A stretch of DNA of 64,000 bases from an uncultured Clostridia bacterium (GTDB taxonomy: Bacteria; Bacillota; Clostridia; Christensenellales; Borkfalkiaceae), in contig CANQBG010000001.1 in the NCBI GenBank assembly GCA_947588985.1, positions 1-64,000 on the forward strand, read 5' to 3'. The notes below the pieces were generated by a model. It was not told the DNA's origin. It saw only the letters and a list, made by a program, of their open reading frames with translations, and ran no database searches. Positions 49,506 to 58,941 of this stretch are shown here, piece after piece. A program made the position numbers and the translations under genes. Within the stretch, counting starts at the first letter, position 1, and each line of letters opens with the position of its first letter.

Positions 49506-51509
49506 TCAGGCCTGCGCGTTGTGGGAGTTGTACCAAGCCGTCATCTCTTCGGAAATTTCATCCGACCAATAATGGTAGATCATGTTGTTCTTCGGATATT
49601 CCTTCTCGATCGCCTGCTTGTAGAAGTCGTCGAGGATGGATTTCGGCGTCTTATTCTTGGAATAGTCGGCAGAGATCGCGCTCTCGAGCCCGGTGAGGAA
49701 GTGCGAGCGGGAGTCGATGTTGATGGGCGCCCAGAGCTGGAACGCGGGAGCCATGGCGAGCGGATTGGGGATCCAGCTCTCCTCATCGGTGAAGTAGTTG
49801 CAGTAGTACCACGCGTTGAAGCCGATCTCGTGCAAGTGGCAATAAGTGCGCGCCGCGATGGCCTGCGTGCCCGTGCAGTACTGCGAATTCTCCGCGATGT
49901 ATTCCTTATAGCGGTCGGTCAGCTTGATCCAGCGGCCGGGTTCGTCGACTGTGACGACGAATTCCTCGCCGTTTTCGCTGTGGCCGCCGTTGGCCTTGAG
50001 GCGGGTATCGACATAGGAATACTTCATCGGGCGGACAAAGCAGATATTCTGCTTGAAGTCCTCGTGCGCGGTGTATTCCGCGTCGAGCCGCTCGCGCTCC
50101 TCATAGGGAAGATCGTCGGCGGGATAGTCCTCGGGCGCGGGAGCGCCTTCGGGCGTCTCGATCTCATACCAGTGCGTATCCGCCGGGAACTTTCCGTTAT
50201 ACTGCGCCTGATCCTCCAAGAGGATTCCGTTTCCGCCGAAGAAATCCGCAAAGGCCTCCATCTTCTTGGCGAGATAGTCGATGACGTAGCGCGCGTCCTT
50301 GGCCATGAAGGCGGGGATGACCGTATAGTAGGAGACGCCGCCCGCATTGCCGGGGAGTTTGGAAGTGGTCTGCTCCTTGCAGGAGACCTCTCTCTTGTCT
50401 GCCGTTTCGAACGTGAAGGAGTCCCCTCTCAGGCGGTTGGTCCAGCGGATCACGGTATCGTGGATATTGTTTACGGTGTTCCACGTGGAATCCGCGGGAA
50501 GGCCGTATGCCTCGCGATAAGTCGCGGCCACCTTCTTGAGATCTTTGACGGTGTTGACGAACGACGTGAGTCTCCAATAGGTCATATACGCGCAGGAGTG
50601 CAGCTGATTGCCGAAGTTCTGCGCCACCAGGATATCGCTTGAGCTGTTCCAACTTGACGAAAGAATGCCCTCGCGGTAGAGCATGTTCATGTACTCGGCG
50701 TAGTCATACATGTTTTGGCTCTTATTCTTGATCTGAATCTTCCCATCCTCATCGACATAGAAGTTATAGGGAACTTCGAAGCACCCGGCGATCGGGTTTA
50801 CTTCGGCAGACGCGGCGCCGGGGACGCCGAGCGCGTGATAGCCGCTGACGTTCTTGAACTGCTCCTGCAAATGCCGGAAGGCCCAAGTGGCCTCGCTGAG
50901 CGTCTCGGGAAGTTCGTGGCCGAACTCCTCCTCAAAGCCGATCAACTTGAGGTGCCCCATGTTCCACACGAGCGCGGAATCCGTCATGTGCACATAACCG
51001 AAGTCGGGAATGGCATAGATGTGCTCCTCGCCCTCGGAATCGGTGTAGATCACGGATTCCCAACCGTTGTCCATCATATCGACGAGCTGATAGAGCACCT
51101 TGCCCTCGGGCGTCTCTTTGAGCAGACGGGTGAGATCGAGGAAGATCTCATTTTCGAGATAGGGCGTGTAGCAGCCGTCGTTGAGCTTCAGGAAATTATA
51201 ATGATTCTTTGTGTCGTTGGGATTTTGCAGGATGTTGCTCACCTGCCCTTCCATATTGGAGCCCTTCTGCTCGGAGTATTCGACGACGTACCCCGTCTCG
51301 CGCTCGATGATCTTGGCGGTATCGTCTTCCCCGAATTTCGGCAGAGCCGTTTCGGGGAAATACCCCCGCAATTTGATGGGCTGGGAGAGATCGACGTCCC
51401 AATCGATGAGGTCCTCCCCCGCCTCATAGATCTGCCCGCAGGCGGCAAGCGATGCGCAGGCGGTGGCAAGCATGACCGCGGCAACGGCAAGGCTTACAAA
51501 CTTTTTCAT
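49506..51509 (-). CDS. Extracellular solute-binding lipoprotein (LplA-like)
   Basis: 667 residues with lipobox SLAACGQ (about 22-28) and AAGGAGG before the ATG. It is the substrate-binding lipoprotein of the importer, in the large family of LplA/YtcQ-type proteins, which is longer than MalE-type ones. Aromatic-rich segments (NPLAMAPAFQLWAPINI) fit sugar binding. It heads the operon that runs on to nanE. Confidence 0.93.
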   Translation of the reverse strand: MKKFVSLAVAAVMLATACASLAACGQIYEAGEDLIDWDVDLSQPIKLRGYFPETALPKFGEDDTAKIIERETGYVVEYSEQKGSNMEGQVSNILQNPNDTKNHYNFLKLNDGCYTPYLENEIFLDLTRLLKETPEGKVLYQLVDMMDNGWESVIYTDSEGEEHIYAIPDFGYVHMTDSALVWNMGHLKLIGFEEEFGHELPETLSEATWAFRHLQEQFKNVSGYHALGVPGAASAEVNPIAGCFEVPYNFYVDEDGKIQIKNKSQNMYDYAEYMNMLYREGILSSSWNSSSDILVAQNFGNQLHSCAYMTYWRLTSFVNTVKDLKKVAATYREAYGLPADSTWNTVNNIHDTVIRWTNRLRGDSFTFETADKREVSCKEQTTSKLPGNAGGVSYYTVIPAFMAKDARYVIDYLAKKMEAFADFFGGNGILLEDQAQYNGKFPADTHWYEIETPEGAPAPEDYPADDLPYEERERLDAEYTAHEDFKQNICFVRPMKYSYVDTRLKANGGHSENGEEFVVTVDEPGRWIKLTDRYKEYIAENSQYCTGTQAIAARTYCHLHEIGFNAWYYCNYFTDEESWIPNPLAMAPAFQLWAPINIDSRSHFLTGLESAISADYSKNKTPKSILDDFYKQAIEKEYPKNNMIYHYWSDEISEEMTAWYNSHNAQA

Positions 51510-51659
51510 GATGATTCCTCCTTATGCTGAACTGATAAAATCAGATGATTTGCGAATTGAAAAATATCCTACGCGGAACCTTTCGCGGCCCCGCATGCCC
51601 CGGGAGCCCCTTTGTTCTCCGCAAAGCGTGCAACTGAGCGAAATTTCCCTCCGACCCCA

Positions 51660-51743
51660 CTCTCGCAGGGCGAGAGCGGGGCGAGGTGGAGGAAAAAATT
51701 TGTGACGTTCCCGCCCGTCTCCCCCGCCGAAGCGGGGAGACGG
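51660..51743 (-). terminator. Terminator after the 1612-residue lipoprotein gene
   Basis: On the minus strand a GC-rich stem (CCGTCTCCCCGC to GCGGGGGAGACGG, 51743-51715) lies 33 bases past the stop, followed by a second stem CTCTCGC/GCGAGAG (51676-51660); TTTTTT is at 51692-51697 between them. Confidence 0.65.
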
Positions 51744-51775
51744 TTGGGATTCAAGGAGTTATGAGAAAGCAACCA

Positions 51776-54700
51776 TTATTTTTGCGGTGCTTCCTGTGCG
51801 GTCACTTCGTGCGCAACGACCATGCCGGTAGCGTTCGGGAAATCGCGCGGAGGAACCATGATACCGGTGCCCTCGGCCTCTTCAAGGATCGGGATGAGGT
51901 AGGTTTTCAAGAGATCTGCCCACGTCATCTGCGCTTTTCCGAGCGTCTCGTTGAGGTAGTACTTCCAATCTTTGGCTTTCTGGGTGTCCTTCATGATGTC
52001 CCCACCGAATTTGCGATAGCAATTGCTGAAGGACATGTTATGGAAGCTCTCATAGCAGCCGTAGTAGCCGGCGCCTTCGTCTTTCTTATCTTCCGTGCCT
52101 CTTGCGACCATGTACGTATTGACAACGTCTGCAAGCTCCTCATCGAGGTAGGTGCAATCGCCATTGATAATGCGGGCGATCTGTCCGCCGACGGCGCGGA
52201 GATACTCCCAATCCTTCACAAGACCGGCGGTCTCGGTGATCCCGATGTACTTGCTCGGACGCGATTTCTCAAAATTGCAAGCGAGGTCGAGCATATCCTT
52301 CGCGAAGTCGAGCGGGAGATTGTTGTCCTGAAGCCAATAGTAGCAGTAGAGCGCACGAATGGAATTGAAGAGATGGGTAGGACTCTCTTCTGTCCCGTCG
52401 TGCTCTACGCAGAGATACCCGTAGAGCCAATCCTCCTTCGAGGTGCCGTTCTTATCGCCGTGTGCGGCCTCTCCATCAAACTCCGCAAAGAGCGTGTTGA
52501 AGAAGGCATTGGCGACCTGCCACTTCTGAACCTTGACTTTATCAACAAAGTTGACGTGCACGATCTCCACGATTTCGGGATCGTTCAGGAGCGCAGTATA
52601 CTGTTCATAGAGCGTGACCCACTTTTCAAGCGTAGGGATCTGCGCCTTTGCCTTGGCAACTTCTTCCGTGCTGAGCGAACGATACATGGGATAGACGGTG
52701 CCGAACTGTCCGACTTCGTACTGCACATAGCCGACGGTGTGCTCCGCGGAGCTCGAACCGCCCTTCCATGCGGTGATGTCGGTGATATCGGTGAGCGCGA
52801 GCTTATTGAACGCCCCGACGAATGTTTCTGCCGTTACAAGAGGCGCGACCACTGCATGCACCGCAGCCTTTACAAGCATAGCCTGCTGAACAGGTCTTTC
52901 TTGGAAGCGTGCCGTGGGCTCCTGAAGGATGCTTGCGCCTACGTCGCGTGTGATGATGTCGATGAGGGGCTTCATGGCCGTCGCCCAATTCATCTTGGGA
53001 TTGACTTCATAGAGATCCTTATCGAAGAGAAGGAACATCGGGAAGTCGTACCCTGCGCCGGAGAACATGCCCGCCGCATAGTAACCGAAGCAGAGGGTGC
53101 CGTTGTGGAAGGTGTGCTGGGAACCCCAATTGCCCTTCCCGTCCTCGTTGGAGATCATGTAATTATTGATGACGTAAGCGAGCTCGTTGTCGAGATAGGT
53201 GCATTCATAGCGTGCGATCCGGCCGAGCTGTTTGCCGACGTTGTAGAGATACTCGAAGTCGAGCATCACGCGCGCACCGTTGGCAAGATCGGGAATTGCA
53301 TTGTTGGCGTCGGTGGGACCGTCGTTGGCAAGGGCCTCCATGATCCGATCGATGTAGATGAGGTTGACGCCCGCGGCCCGAAGCTGCTTTTCGATGTAGA
53401 GCGTGTAGAAGGTATTCTGCATGCAGAAGTAGTCATCGCAGCAGAGATAGCCCTGCGTGCTGACGTGGCCCGTCCACTGATCCGACTTGGGCTCTCTGTT
53501 GATGAAGAACACGCCGTCGATGAATTGCGCGAGGATCTCTCTCTTGCTCATCTTCGTAAACGTCTTTCCGATCATCGAGGTATCGTGAGCGGTGCGTGCG
53601 ATCGAGCGGTCGATTTCGACTACGTCGAACTGCGTCTCATCGTTCGAGAGCAGGAAGATGGCTTCATAGAGATCGAGGTAATCCTCGAAATAGGTATCTT
53701 CCAGCGCGGCTTTGATGAGCAACTTATCGTTTGCGCTGAATTCCACCCAAGCCTCATAGCGTTCGCCAATCACTTCATCGAGCGTGGGATAGACGTAGCC
53801 TTCGGTCTCTTCGCCTGCGGGGACAAAGCCCTTCCATGCGCTGAGTTCATAGAGATCGTCGAGTTCGAGCGCGGAGAAGTCCGTCACGAACTGCGTCGCT
53901 TCCTGCGTCATGGCCTCGGGAGCCTTATCCAATGCGGTGACGTCCTGCGTGACGGAAAGGCCGTTTTCGGAAATTCCGACGTTCGGCACCGCCGCTTTGA
54001 CGAGTTTGAGGACGGTAGCATCCATCAACTCTTTCATGGTTCTGCCGTTGAAGCTGAAGCCGAAGTAGGTGCCCCAATTTGCTTCTCCGACGCCGCCCAT
54101 GCTACCGGACTTATTGGTATCGAGATTCCAATTGAAGCCGGGTTCCATGAAATCGAATTGCTTGGTGCTATTCACGACTTTGGCAAGCTCCGCGTCGAGA
54201 TAGGTGCATTCGCCGTTCTCGATCCGTGCCACCTGACGGAACATGGGATAGAGATACCCTTCCCAATCGTGCACAAAGCCCGCGCCGCTAAATTGATTCT
54301 CGGAATCGGAGCCGGAAAGCAACTTCACGTAATCTTCAAGATAGGTGAGCTCTACGTCGTTTTCCTTGAGAAGTTCACGGATATAGAGCACGCGGAAGGA
54401 ATAGTTCACGCCCTCCGTCGTGCCGGCAAAGAAGAATCTATTCACTTCGTCGGGGTGCAAGGGGCCGGTTTTTTCTGCGTTCTGGAATTGGCAAGGGAAC
54501 GCCAACTTCGCGGCCGTATCAAAGAGAGAAGCGACAAGTTCTCTGCCCGTGAGCGTCTCCGTCGCCGTTTGATTAACGGTGGCAACGGTGAACGTGCGGC
54601 TACCGAATGTGCCGTATTCGATCGCGGAGAGGTCCTCATAGAGTTTGACCCAACGGGCCCAAATTTCCCCGCCGAGCTGCTCAATGCCGCTCTGATCGGA

Positions 54701-56614
54701 TTCGGGAAGTTTCCAATACTTCGCATAGAGTTCCCCGAACACGTCCATGGTCTCGCTGAAGATATAACCCTTCTTCTCTGCGCCCGTTGCTTTGTAGCCC
54801 TTCCACTCGTTGAGATCGAGGTTGGAGAGCCCATCCAGCGCGTCGACGATCGCCTGCCCTTCATCGGAGAGTTTCGCCGCGCTGTTGTAGACTTTGAGCG
54901 CGTCGAGATAGGGCTGCCAATTCACGGCCGCATAGACGTAGCCGTTGAGCTGGCTGGCGTCGATCTCCCCTTTCGCATACAGCGTGCCGACCGCATTGAT
55001 GGTATCGGTGAAGCCGTAAGCCGTCTCCGGGGTGATGGCCTTGAGGGAATCGATCTGATCCTGCACCTCTTTGAGCTCGCCGCCGAGCGGGTTTTCATTC
55101 ACGGCCGGTCCGGCATAGCTGAAGGTGAACTGCTCATATCCGTCGCTGTTGGCGCTCACATAGTTGACGTACGGCGTGCCCTGCACAAGGGTGTAGTTAT
55201 AGAAGCCCTTGCCGACGTTGCCGTCGAATGTCGCCGTGCGGGTATCGTTCCAACCGGCGAGCTCGGGATCGATGGCCGAGGACTTGGAGTAATTCTCAAA
55301 GACGTCCTCGCCCTCTTCTGCGATGTAGACTTCGCTCGAAGAGATCACGAGATTCTCAAACTTGGAACCGTTGGTGTAGTCGCGCGCGCCGATCGTGCTG
55401 CCGAACACTTCGCCGTCGTTGTAGATATAGAGGCCGGCGGAGAAGAAGAAGCCGTTGAGCTCGTCGAACGCGGAGCCGGGATTGGATTCGTTGATCACGG
55501 AATCATCGTACACGAGCTCGAAGATCGCGTCCTCCGGTTTGCCCGCTTCTTCGCCCTTGTAGATCGTGTAGTGGTCCGCCCAATACTCTTCGCCCTCGTC
55601 ATCCTCGAACTTCTCTTCCATGATATAGAAGGTAAGCGCGTCGAAGTCGGGAGTGAAGTAGCCCTCTTCGTGCCAAGTGGAGGTCATGATGGGCTCTCCG
55701 ATATTGAACTCGGCCGTGAGGGAGGCGGTGTTGATGGGATTGTGCATGCGATACTGGTACCACACGCCCGTCGCGGTGTCGCACGCGAGGCCGAAATCGT
55801 CGGTATAGCTGCCCGAACCGATGAGGAAGCCCATGTAGGCGAAGGTCTTATCCTTCACGCCCTTGTAGGGAGGCGTCACCTTGACCCCGGTGAGATCGAC
55901 GGTGTACTTGCTTCCGACGGCGCCCGCTTCACGGACGGGAGTGCACTTGATGGAGGCGTCGTATTCGAGATCGACTTCCCAACCGCGCGTCGAACCGACG
56001 TCGAGCGTGGAGGCGGCGACCTTCTGGCCAAGCCCGTCGTATGCGTCGTAGGCCTGCACCGACGTGTTGGCTACCAAGCCGTCTTTGATGCCGTAGACCG
56101 TCCAGTCGCTGGCGTTGAGGCGGATATTGGGGATGCCCGTCGCATAGTCCTCGAAGCCCATCCATGCGTTGTCTTTGTAGTAGTAGAACGTGTCCGCGCC
56201 CGATTTTCTGTTTTGGAAAACTTTGGTATCGCTTCCCTTCTTCGTAACGTAAGAACCGAGCGCACCCTTTACGGCGTCCTCCGCTTCAAACGCGTCGAGG
56301 TCGTTATCCACGGCCGCTCTGATCGCCGCGGCAAGATTGGAATACACGCCGACCTGCGTTCCGTCGAGACCGTAGACCGTATAGGCGTCGGCTTCGCGGG
56401 GATCTTCGATGCCGTCGTGGCGGGTGTCGCCTGTCTCGATCGGGCCGAGAGACTGACCGCATTCATCGCAAAGGCCGTCGTTATTGGCGTCGACGTGCTG
56501 CGTGTGAGGTGGCGTCGGGTTGTTGGGCTTATCGGGCCCTCCGCAAGCTGCCAGCCCCAATACGGTCGAAAAGGCCATGGCCGATCCGAGCACAAGAGCT
56601 ACAAATTTCTTCAT
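51776..56614 (-). CDS. Giant lipoprotein with three internal ~360-residue repeats
   Basis: 1612 residues. Lipobox LAACGG at about 20-26, then an acidic HVDANNDGLCDECG motif (about 41-54) and a beta-rich region (about 80-520) that looks like a concanavalin-type lectin fold. From about residue 590 to the end there are three divergent repeats. Each opens with a Trp-Lys-Gly turn (LNEWKGY, LSAWKGF, ITAWKGG), then GYxY/GYVQ, a WVxLYE or similar helix, and later an Arg-Ile/Cys-Thr-Tyr-Leu segment (ENGECTYLDAELAKVVN, RYECTYLDNELAYVINNYM, NGDCTYLDEELADVVNTYM). No catalytic motif known to me is visible. It sits beside GH31 and the importer, so a glycan-binding or enzymatic surface role is likely. Confidence 0.85.
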   Translation of the reverse strand: MKKFVALVLGSAMAFSTVLGLAACGGPDKPNNPTPPHTQHVDANNDGLCDECGQSLGPIETGDTRHDGIEDPREADAYTVYGLDGTQVGVYSNLAAAIRAAVDNDLDAFEAEDAVKGALGSYVTKKGSDTKVFQNRKSGADTFYYYKDNAWMGFEDYATGIPNIRLNASDWTVYGIKDGLVANTSVQAYDAYDGLGQKVAASTLDVGSTRGWEVDLEYDASIKCTPVREAGAVGSKYTVDLTGVKVTPPYKGVKDKTFAYMGFLIGSGSYTDDFGLACDTATGVWYQYRMHNPINTASLTAEFNIGEPIMTSTWHEEGYFTPDFDALTFYIMEEKFEDDEGEEYWADHYTIYKGEEAGKPEDAIFELVYDDSVINESNPGSAFDELNGFFFSAGLYIYNDGEVFGSTIGARDYTNGSKFENLVISSSEVYIAEEGEDVFENYSKSSAIDPELAGWNDTRTATFDGNVGKGFYNYTLVQGTPYVNYVSANSDGYEQFTFSYAGPAVNENPLGGELKEVQDQIDSLKAITPETAYGFTDTINAVGTLYAKGEIDASQLNGYVYAAVNWQPYLDALKVYNSAAKLSDEGQAIVDALDGLSNLDLNEWKGYKATGAEKKGYIFSETMDVFGELYAKYWKLPESDQSGIEQLGGEIWARWVKLYEDLSAIEYGTFGSRTFTVATVNQTATETLTGRELVASLFDTAAKLAFPCQFQNAEKTGPLHPDEVNRFFFAGTTEGVNYSFRVLYIRELLKENDVELTYLEDYVKLLSGSDSENQFSGAGFVHDWEGYLYPMFRQVARIENGECTYLDAELAKVVNSTKQFDFMEPGFNWNLDTNKSGSMGGVGEANWGTYFGFSFNGRTMKELMDATVLKLVKAAVPNVGISENGLSVTQDVTALDKAPEAMTQEATQFVTDFSALELDDLYELSAWKGFVPAGEETEGYVYPTLDEVIGERYEAWVEFSANDKLLIKAALEDTYFEDYLDLYEAIFLLSNDETQFDVVEIDRSIARTAHDTSMIGKTFTKMSKREILAQFIDGVFFINREPKSDQWTGHVSTQGYLCCDDYFCMQNTFYTLYIEKQLRAAGVNLIYIDRIMEALANDGPTDANNAIPDLANGARVMLDFEYLYNVGKQLGRIARYECTYLDNELAYVINNYMISNEDGKGNWGSQHTFHNGTLCFGYYAAGMFSGAGYDFPMFLLFDKDLYEVNPKMNWATAMKPLIDIITRDVGASILQEPTARFQERPVQQAMLVKAAVHAVVAPLVTAETFVGAFNKLALTDITDITAWKGGSSSAEHTVGYVQYEVGQFGTVYPMYRSLSTEEVAKAKAQIPTLEKWVTLYEQYTALLNDPEIVEIVHVNFVDKVKVQKWQVANAFFNTLFAEFDGEAAHGDKNGTSKEDWLYGYLCVEHDGTEESPTHLFNSIRALYCYYWLQDNNLPLDFAKDMLDLACNFEKSRPSKYIGITETAGLVKDWEYLRAVGGQIARIINGDCTYLDEELADVVNTYMVARGTEDKKDEGAGYYGCYESFHNMSFSNCYRKFGGDIMKDTQKAKDWKYYLNETLGKAQMTWADLLKTYLIPILEEAEGTGIMVPPRDFPNATGMVVAHEVTAQEAPQK

Positions 56615-56666
56615 AATTTCCTCCTATTCATCCTTCATCCGATTCTGAGGACGATTTCATACTTCC

Positions 56667-56695
56667 ATTTTAACGCCGTTTTGAGATTTTGTCAA
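56667..56695 (-). promoter_or_regulatory. Sigma-A promoter of the giant lipoprotein gene
   Basis: TTGACA (56695-56690), 17-base spacer, TAAAAT (56672-56667) on the minus strand, about 52 bases before the start codon. The region up to the GH31 stop (56615-56913) holds nothing else apart from this promoter and the GH31 terminator. Confidence 0.85.
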
Positions 56696-56869
56696 TACAA
56701 TATGAAAAAAATTTTTATTATTTTTCCCAAAAATTATTTTTGATCGTTCACTTTCTAATCCTTATCTTCAGATTTTCCCCCTCAATTCTTACGATTCGAA
56801 AAAAATTTTTAGAATTCCATGTCATTTTTTTTCAAAAATTTATCCTTTTTTTCCGCTCGGCGGCACGCG

Positions 56870-56892
56870 AAAAAGCCCGCCTTGCGGCGGGC
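56870..56892 (-). terminator. Terminator after GH31 gene
   Basis: On the minus strand GCCCGCC, loop GCAA, GGCGGGC, then TTTTTC, starting 22 bases past the stop codon. Confidence 0.85.
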
Positions 56893-56913
56893 CGGGAGAA
56901 TACAAGCTGTGCG

Positions 56914-58911
56914 TTACGGCTCTACCGTCACGGCGGTGAGCCCCTTCTCGATGCCGGACTTTGTGAACCCGTCGTCGAGCGCGAGTTCATACGCCGTGGG
57001 CGCGGCGATGAATTTGAGCCAATGAAGGCGCGTGAAATCGACGGAGGAGGCGTTTTTCGCCGGCTTTGCGAGCGGCACGACCGTCCCCTCGCGGACGAAG
57101 AACACGATCTCGTCGAGCGCGACGGGGATATAGTAATCCCCCTTCTCGAGGACCTTGGTACTGCAAGGCCGCCCATTCTTCATGCGGACGAGTTTCATGC
57201 GTGCGGGCAGGTAGACGTATCTCCCCGCGGCGTTCTGATCGCACACGGGCGCGATCATGAGGCTCCCGCCGACGAAGAGCTGGTCCTCCACCGTGCGGGC
57301 ACGTCTGTCCTCGGGATACTCGAAGCAGAGCGGCTTGAAGAGCATCTCGCCGCGGAGGGCGCACTTCACATATTCGCTGTAGAGGTACGGCAGCAGCGCA
57401 TAGCGCGCCGAAAGAATGCTGCGGAAGGCCGCGATGTCCTTGAAGCGGTACGGCTCCTGATCGCGCGATCCGTTGGTGGTGTGGTTGCGCATGAGGGGCG
57501 TAAAGACGCCGAAAGCGAGCCAGCGGAGCAGAAGGTCCTCCGTCGTGTTGTAGCAGTGGCCGCCGATGTCGGCCCCCGCAAAGAGGAATCCGCACATGTC
57601 CATGCCGGGCATCTGCGCGATGTTGTGGCGGAGATGACTCCACCACGAGGAGTTGTCGCCCGTCCAGATGCCGCCGTAGCGGTGCGCGCCGATATAGGAG
57701 GCCCGCGAGAAGAGCAAATACCGCCGATCGGGCGCGTACTCGGCAAAATACTCCGCCGCGCCGCGCGTCATGTTGTAACCGTAGAGGTTGTGCACCTCGG
57801 CATGGCAGACGCGTTTCCCCTCCACATTGTGGTGCAGAGCGGCGTAGTCCTCGGGGCTGTTGTGCAACGAATTGATGGCGTAGGAGACCTTATTGAAGGC
57901 GTGGGTATCGAGATTCTGCCCCTTGACGGAGACGACATAATCGATCGCAGCGGCGAGGCGGCCCTTGCTGTAGAAGATGGCCGGCTCGTTCATATCGTTC
58001 CAGAATCCCTCGATGCCTTGGTCCAAAAGCGCCTTATACTGCGAACCGAACCACAGCCGCGCGGCGGGATTCAAGACGTCGGGAAGCATGCTCTCGCCCG
58101 GCCAGACTGCCACGACGTAGGGTATCCCCTCGCTGTCCGTGCAGAAATAGCCGTTTGCGAGGCCCTCTTCATAGACGGAATACCCCTCCTGCACCTTGAC
58201 GGCGGCGTCGATGATGGGAACGAGATAGACGCCCTCGGCCTTGAGGTCCGAAGCGAGCTTTCCGAGGTCGGGGAAGCGCGCGGGATGGACGGAAAAATCC
58301 TTGTAGTCGAGCATGTAGTCGATATCCATGTAGATCGCGTCGAGCGGGAGGTCGTTATCACGGAAGCCCTCAAACACGGCGCGGATATCGCCCTCGTCCA
58401 TATAGCCCCAGCGGGACTGTCCGTAGCCGAACGCCCACTTGGGCGGGATATAGCTCTGCCCGATGAGGGTGCGGAACGCGTGGACGACGGCAAGGGCGCT
58501 CTCCCCTTCCACGAGGTAGACGTCTACATTCTTCGCGACGACGACGAGCTCGTCGGGATCGGTGTAGCCGATATCGAAGAGCACCCGATCGGCGCTGTCG
58601 AAGAACACGCCAAACGGCTTTTCCCCGGCGATGAGGAGGAAGTTGTGCGAGCCATAGAGCGATTGCCGCGCCTCGTTGATATTGGGGTCGTCGGCGTTGT
58701 AATTTTCATAGATCCAGCCGCGCTTGTTGATGCCGCGCGCCTGTTCTCCGAGCCCGAACACGCAGTCCTCCTTGTCGAGCGCGTAGCGGAAATGCGTCCC
58801 GTCCTCCTCTTCGGTAACGGTAAAACAGGCGGGTGCGCCCGCGGAGAGCGGAAGCTCTTGCACGACGGCGTCTGTGGGGAACGGGTGGCCGAAACGATAT
58901 TTTGCGATCAT
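56914..58911 (-). CDS. GH31 alpha-glucosidase/alpha-xylosidase family hydrolase
   Basis: 665 residues, no signal peptide. N-terminal sandwich, then the barrel with IEGFWNDMNEPAIF (nucleophile Asp) and WTGDNSSWWSHLRHNI (acid/base Asp), and C-terminal strands. The length fits the smaller bacterial GH31 enzymes. Alpha-glucosidase is the likeliest activity; sulfoquinovosidase or alpha-xylosidase cannot be ruled out by motif. It acts in the cytoplasm beside GH20, 30 bases away. Confidence 0.94.
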   Translation of the reverse strand: MIAKYRFGHPFPTDAVVQELPLSAGAPACFTVTEEEDGTHFRYALDKEDCVFGLGEQARGINKRGWIYENYNADDPNINEARQSLYGSHNFLLIAGEKPFGVFFDSADRVLFDIGYTDPDELVVVAKNVDVYLVEGESALAVVHAFRTLIGQSYIPPKWAFGYGQSRWGYMDEGDIRAVFEGFRDNDLPLDAIYMDIDYMLDYKDFSVHPARFPDLGKLASDLKAEGVYLVPIIDAAVKVQEGYSVYEEGLANGYFCTDSEGIPYVVAVWPGESMLPDVLNPAARLWFGSQYKALLDQGIEGFWNDMNEPAIFYSKGRLAAAIDYVVSVKGQNLDTHAFNKVSYAINSLHNSPEDYAALHHNVEGKRVCHAEVHNLYGYNMTRGAAEYFAEYAPDRRYLLFSRASYIGAHRYGGIWTGDNSSWWSHLRHNIAQMPGMDMCGFLFAGADIGGHCYNTTEDLLLRWLAFGVFTPLMRNHTTNGSRDQEPYRFKDIAAFRSILSARYALLPYLYSEYVKCALRGEMLFKPLCFEYPEDRRARTVEDQLFVGGSLMIAPVCDQNAAGRYVYLPARMKLVRMKNGRPCSTKVLEKGDYYIPVALDEIVFFVREGTVVPLAKPAKNASSVDFTRLHWLKFIAAPTAYELALDDGFTKSGIEKGLTAVTVEP

Positions 58912-58941
58912 GAGAATTCTCCTTTGCTTGGTTTTTGAAAT

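Noticed and set aside
48732..50642. Long + strand frame opposite the importer genes
   Set aside because: Antisense shadow of high-GC genes; the product is Arg/Asp/Val-rich with no family features.
51686..56743. An uninterrupted 1685-codon reading frame on the + strand opposite the giant lipoprotein gene
   Set aside because: It mirrors the minus-strand gene in the complementary frame; the product lacks domain-like sequence, ribosome site and promoter, while the minus strand has lipobox, RBS and promoter.
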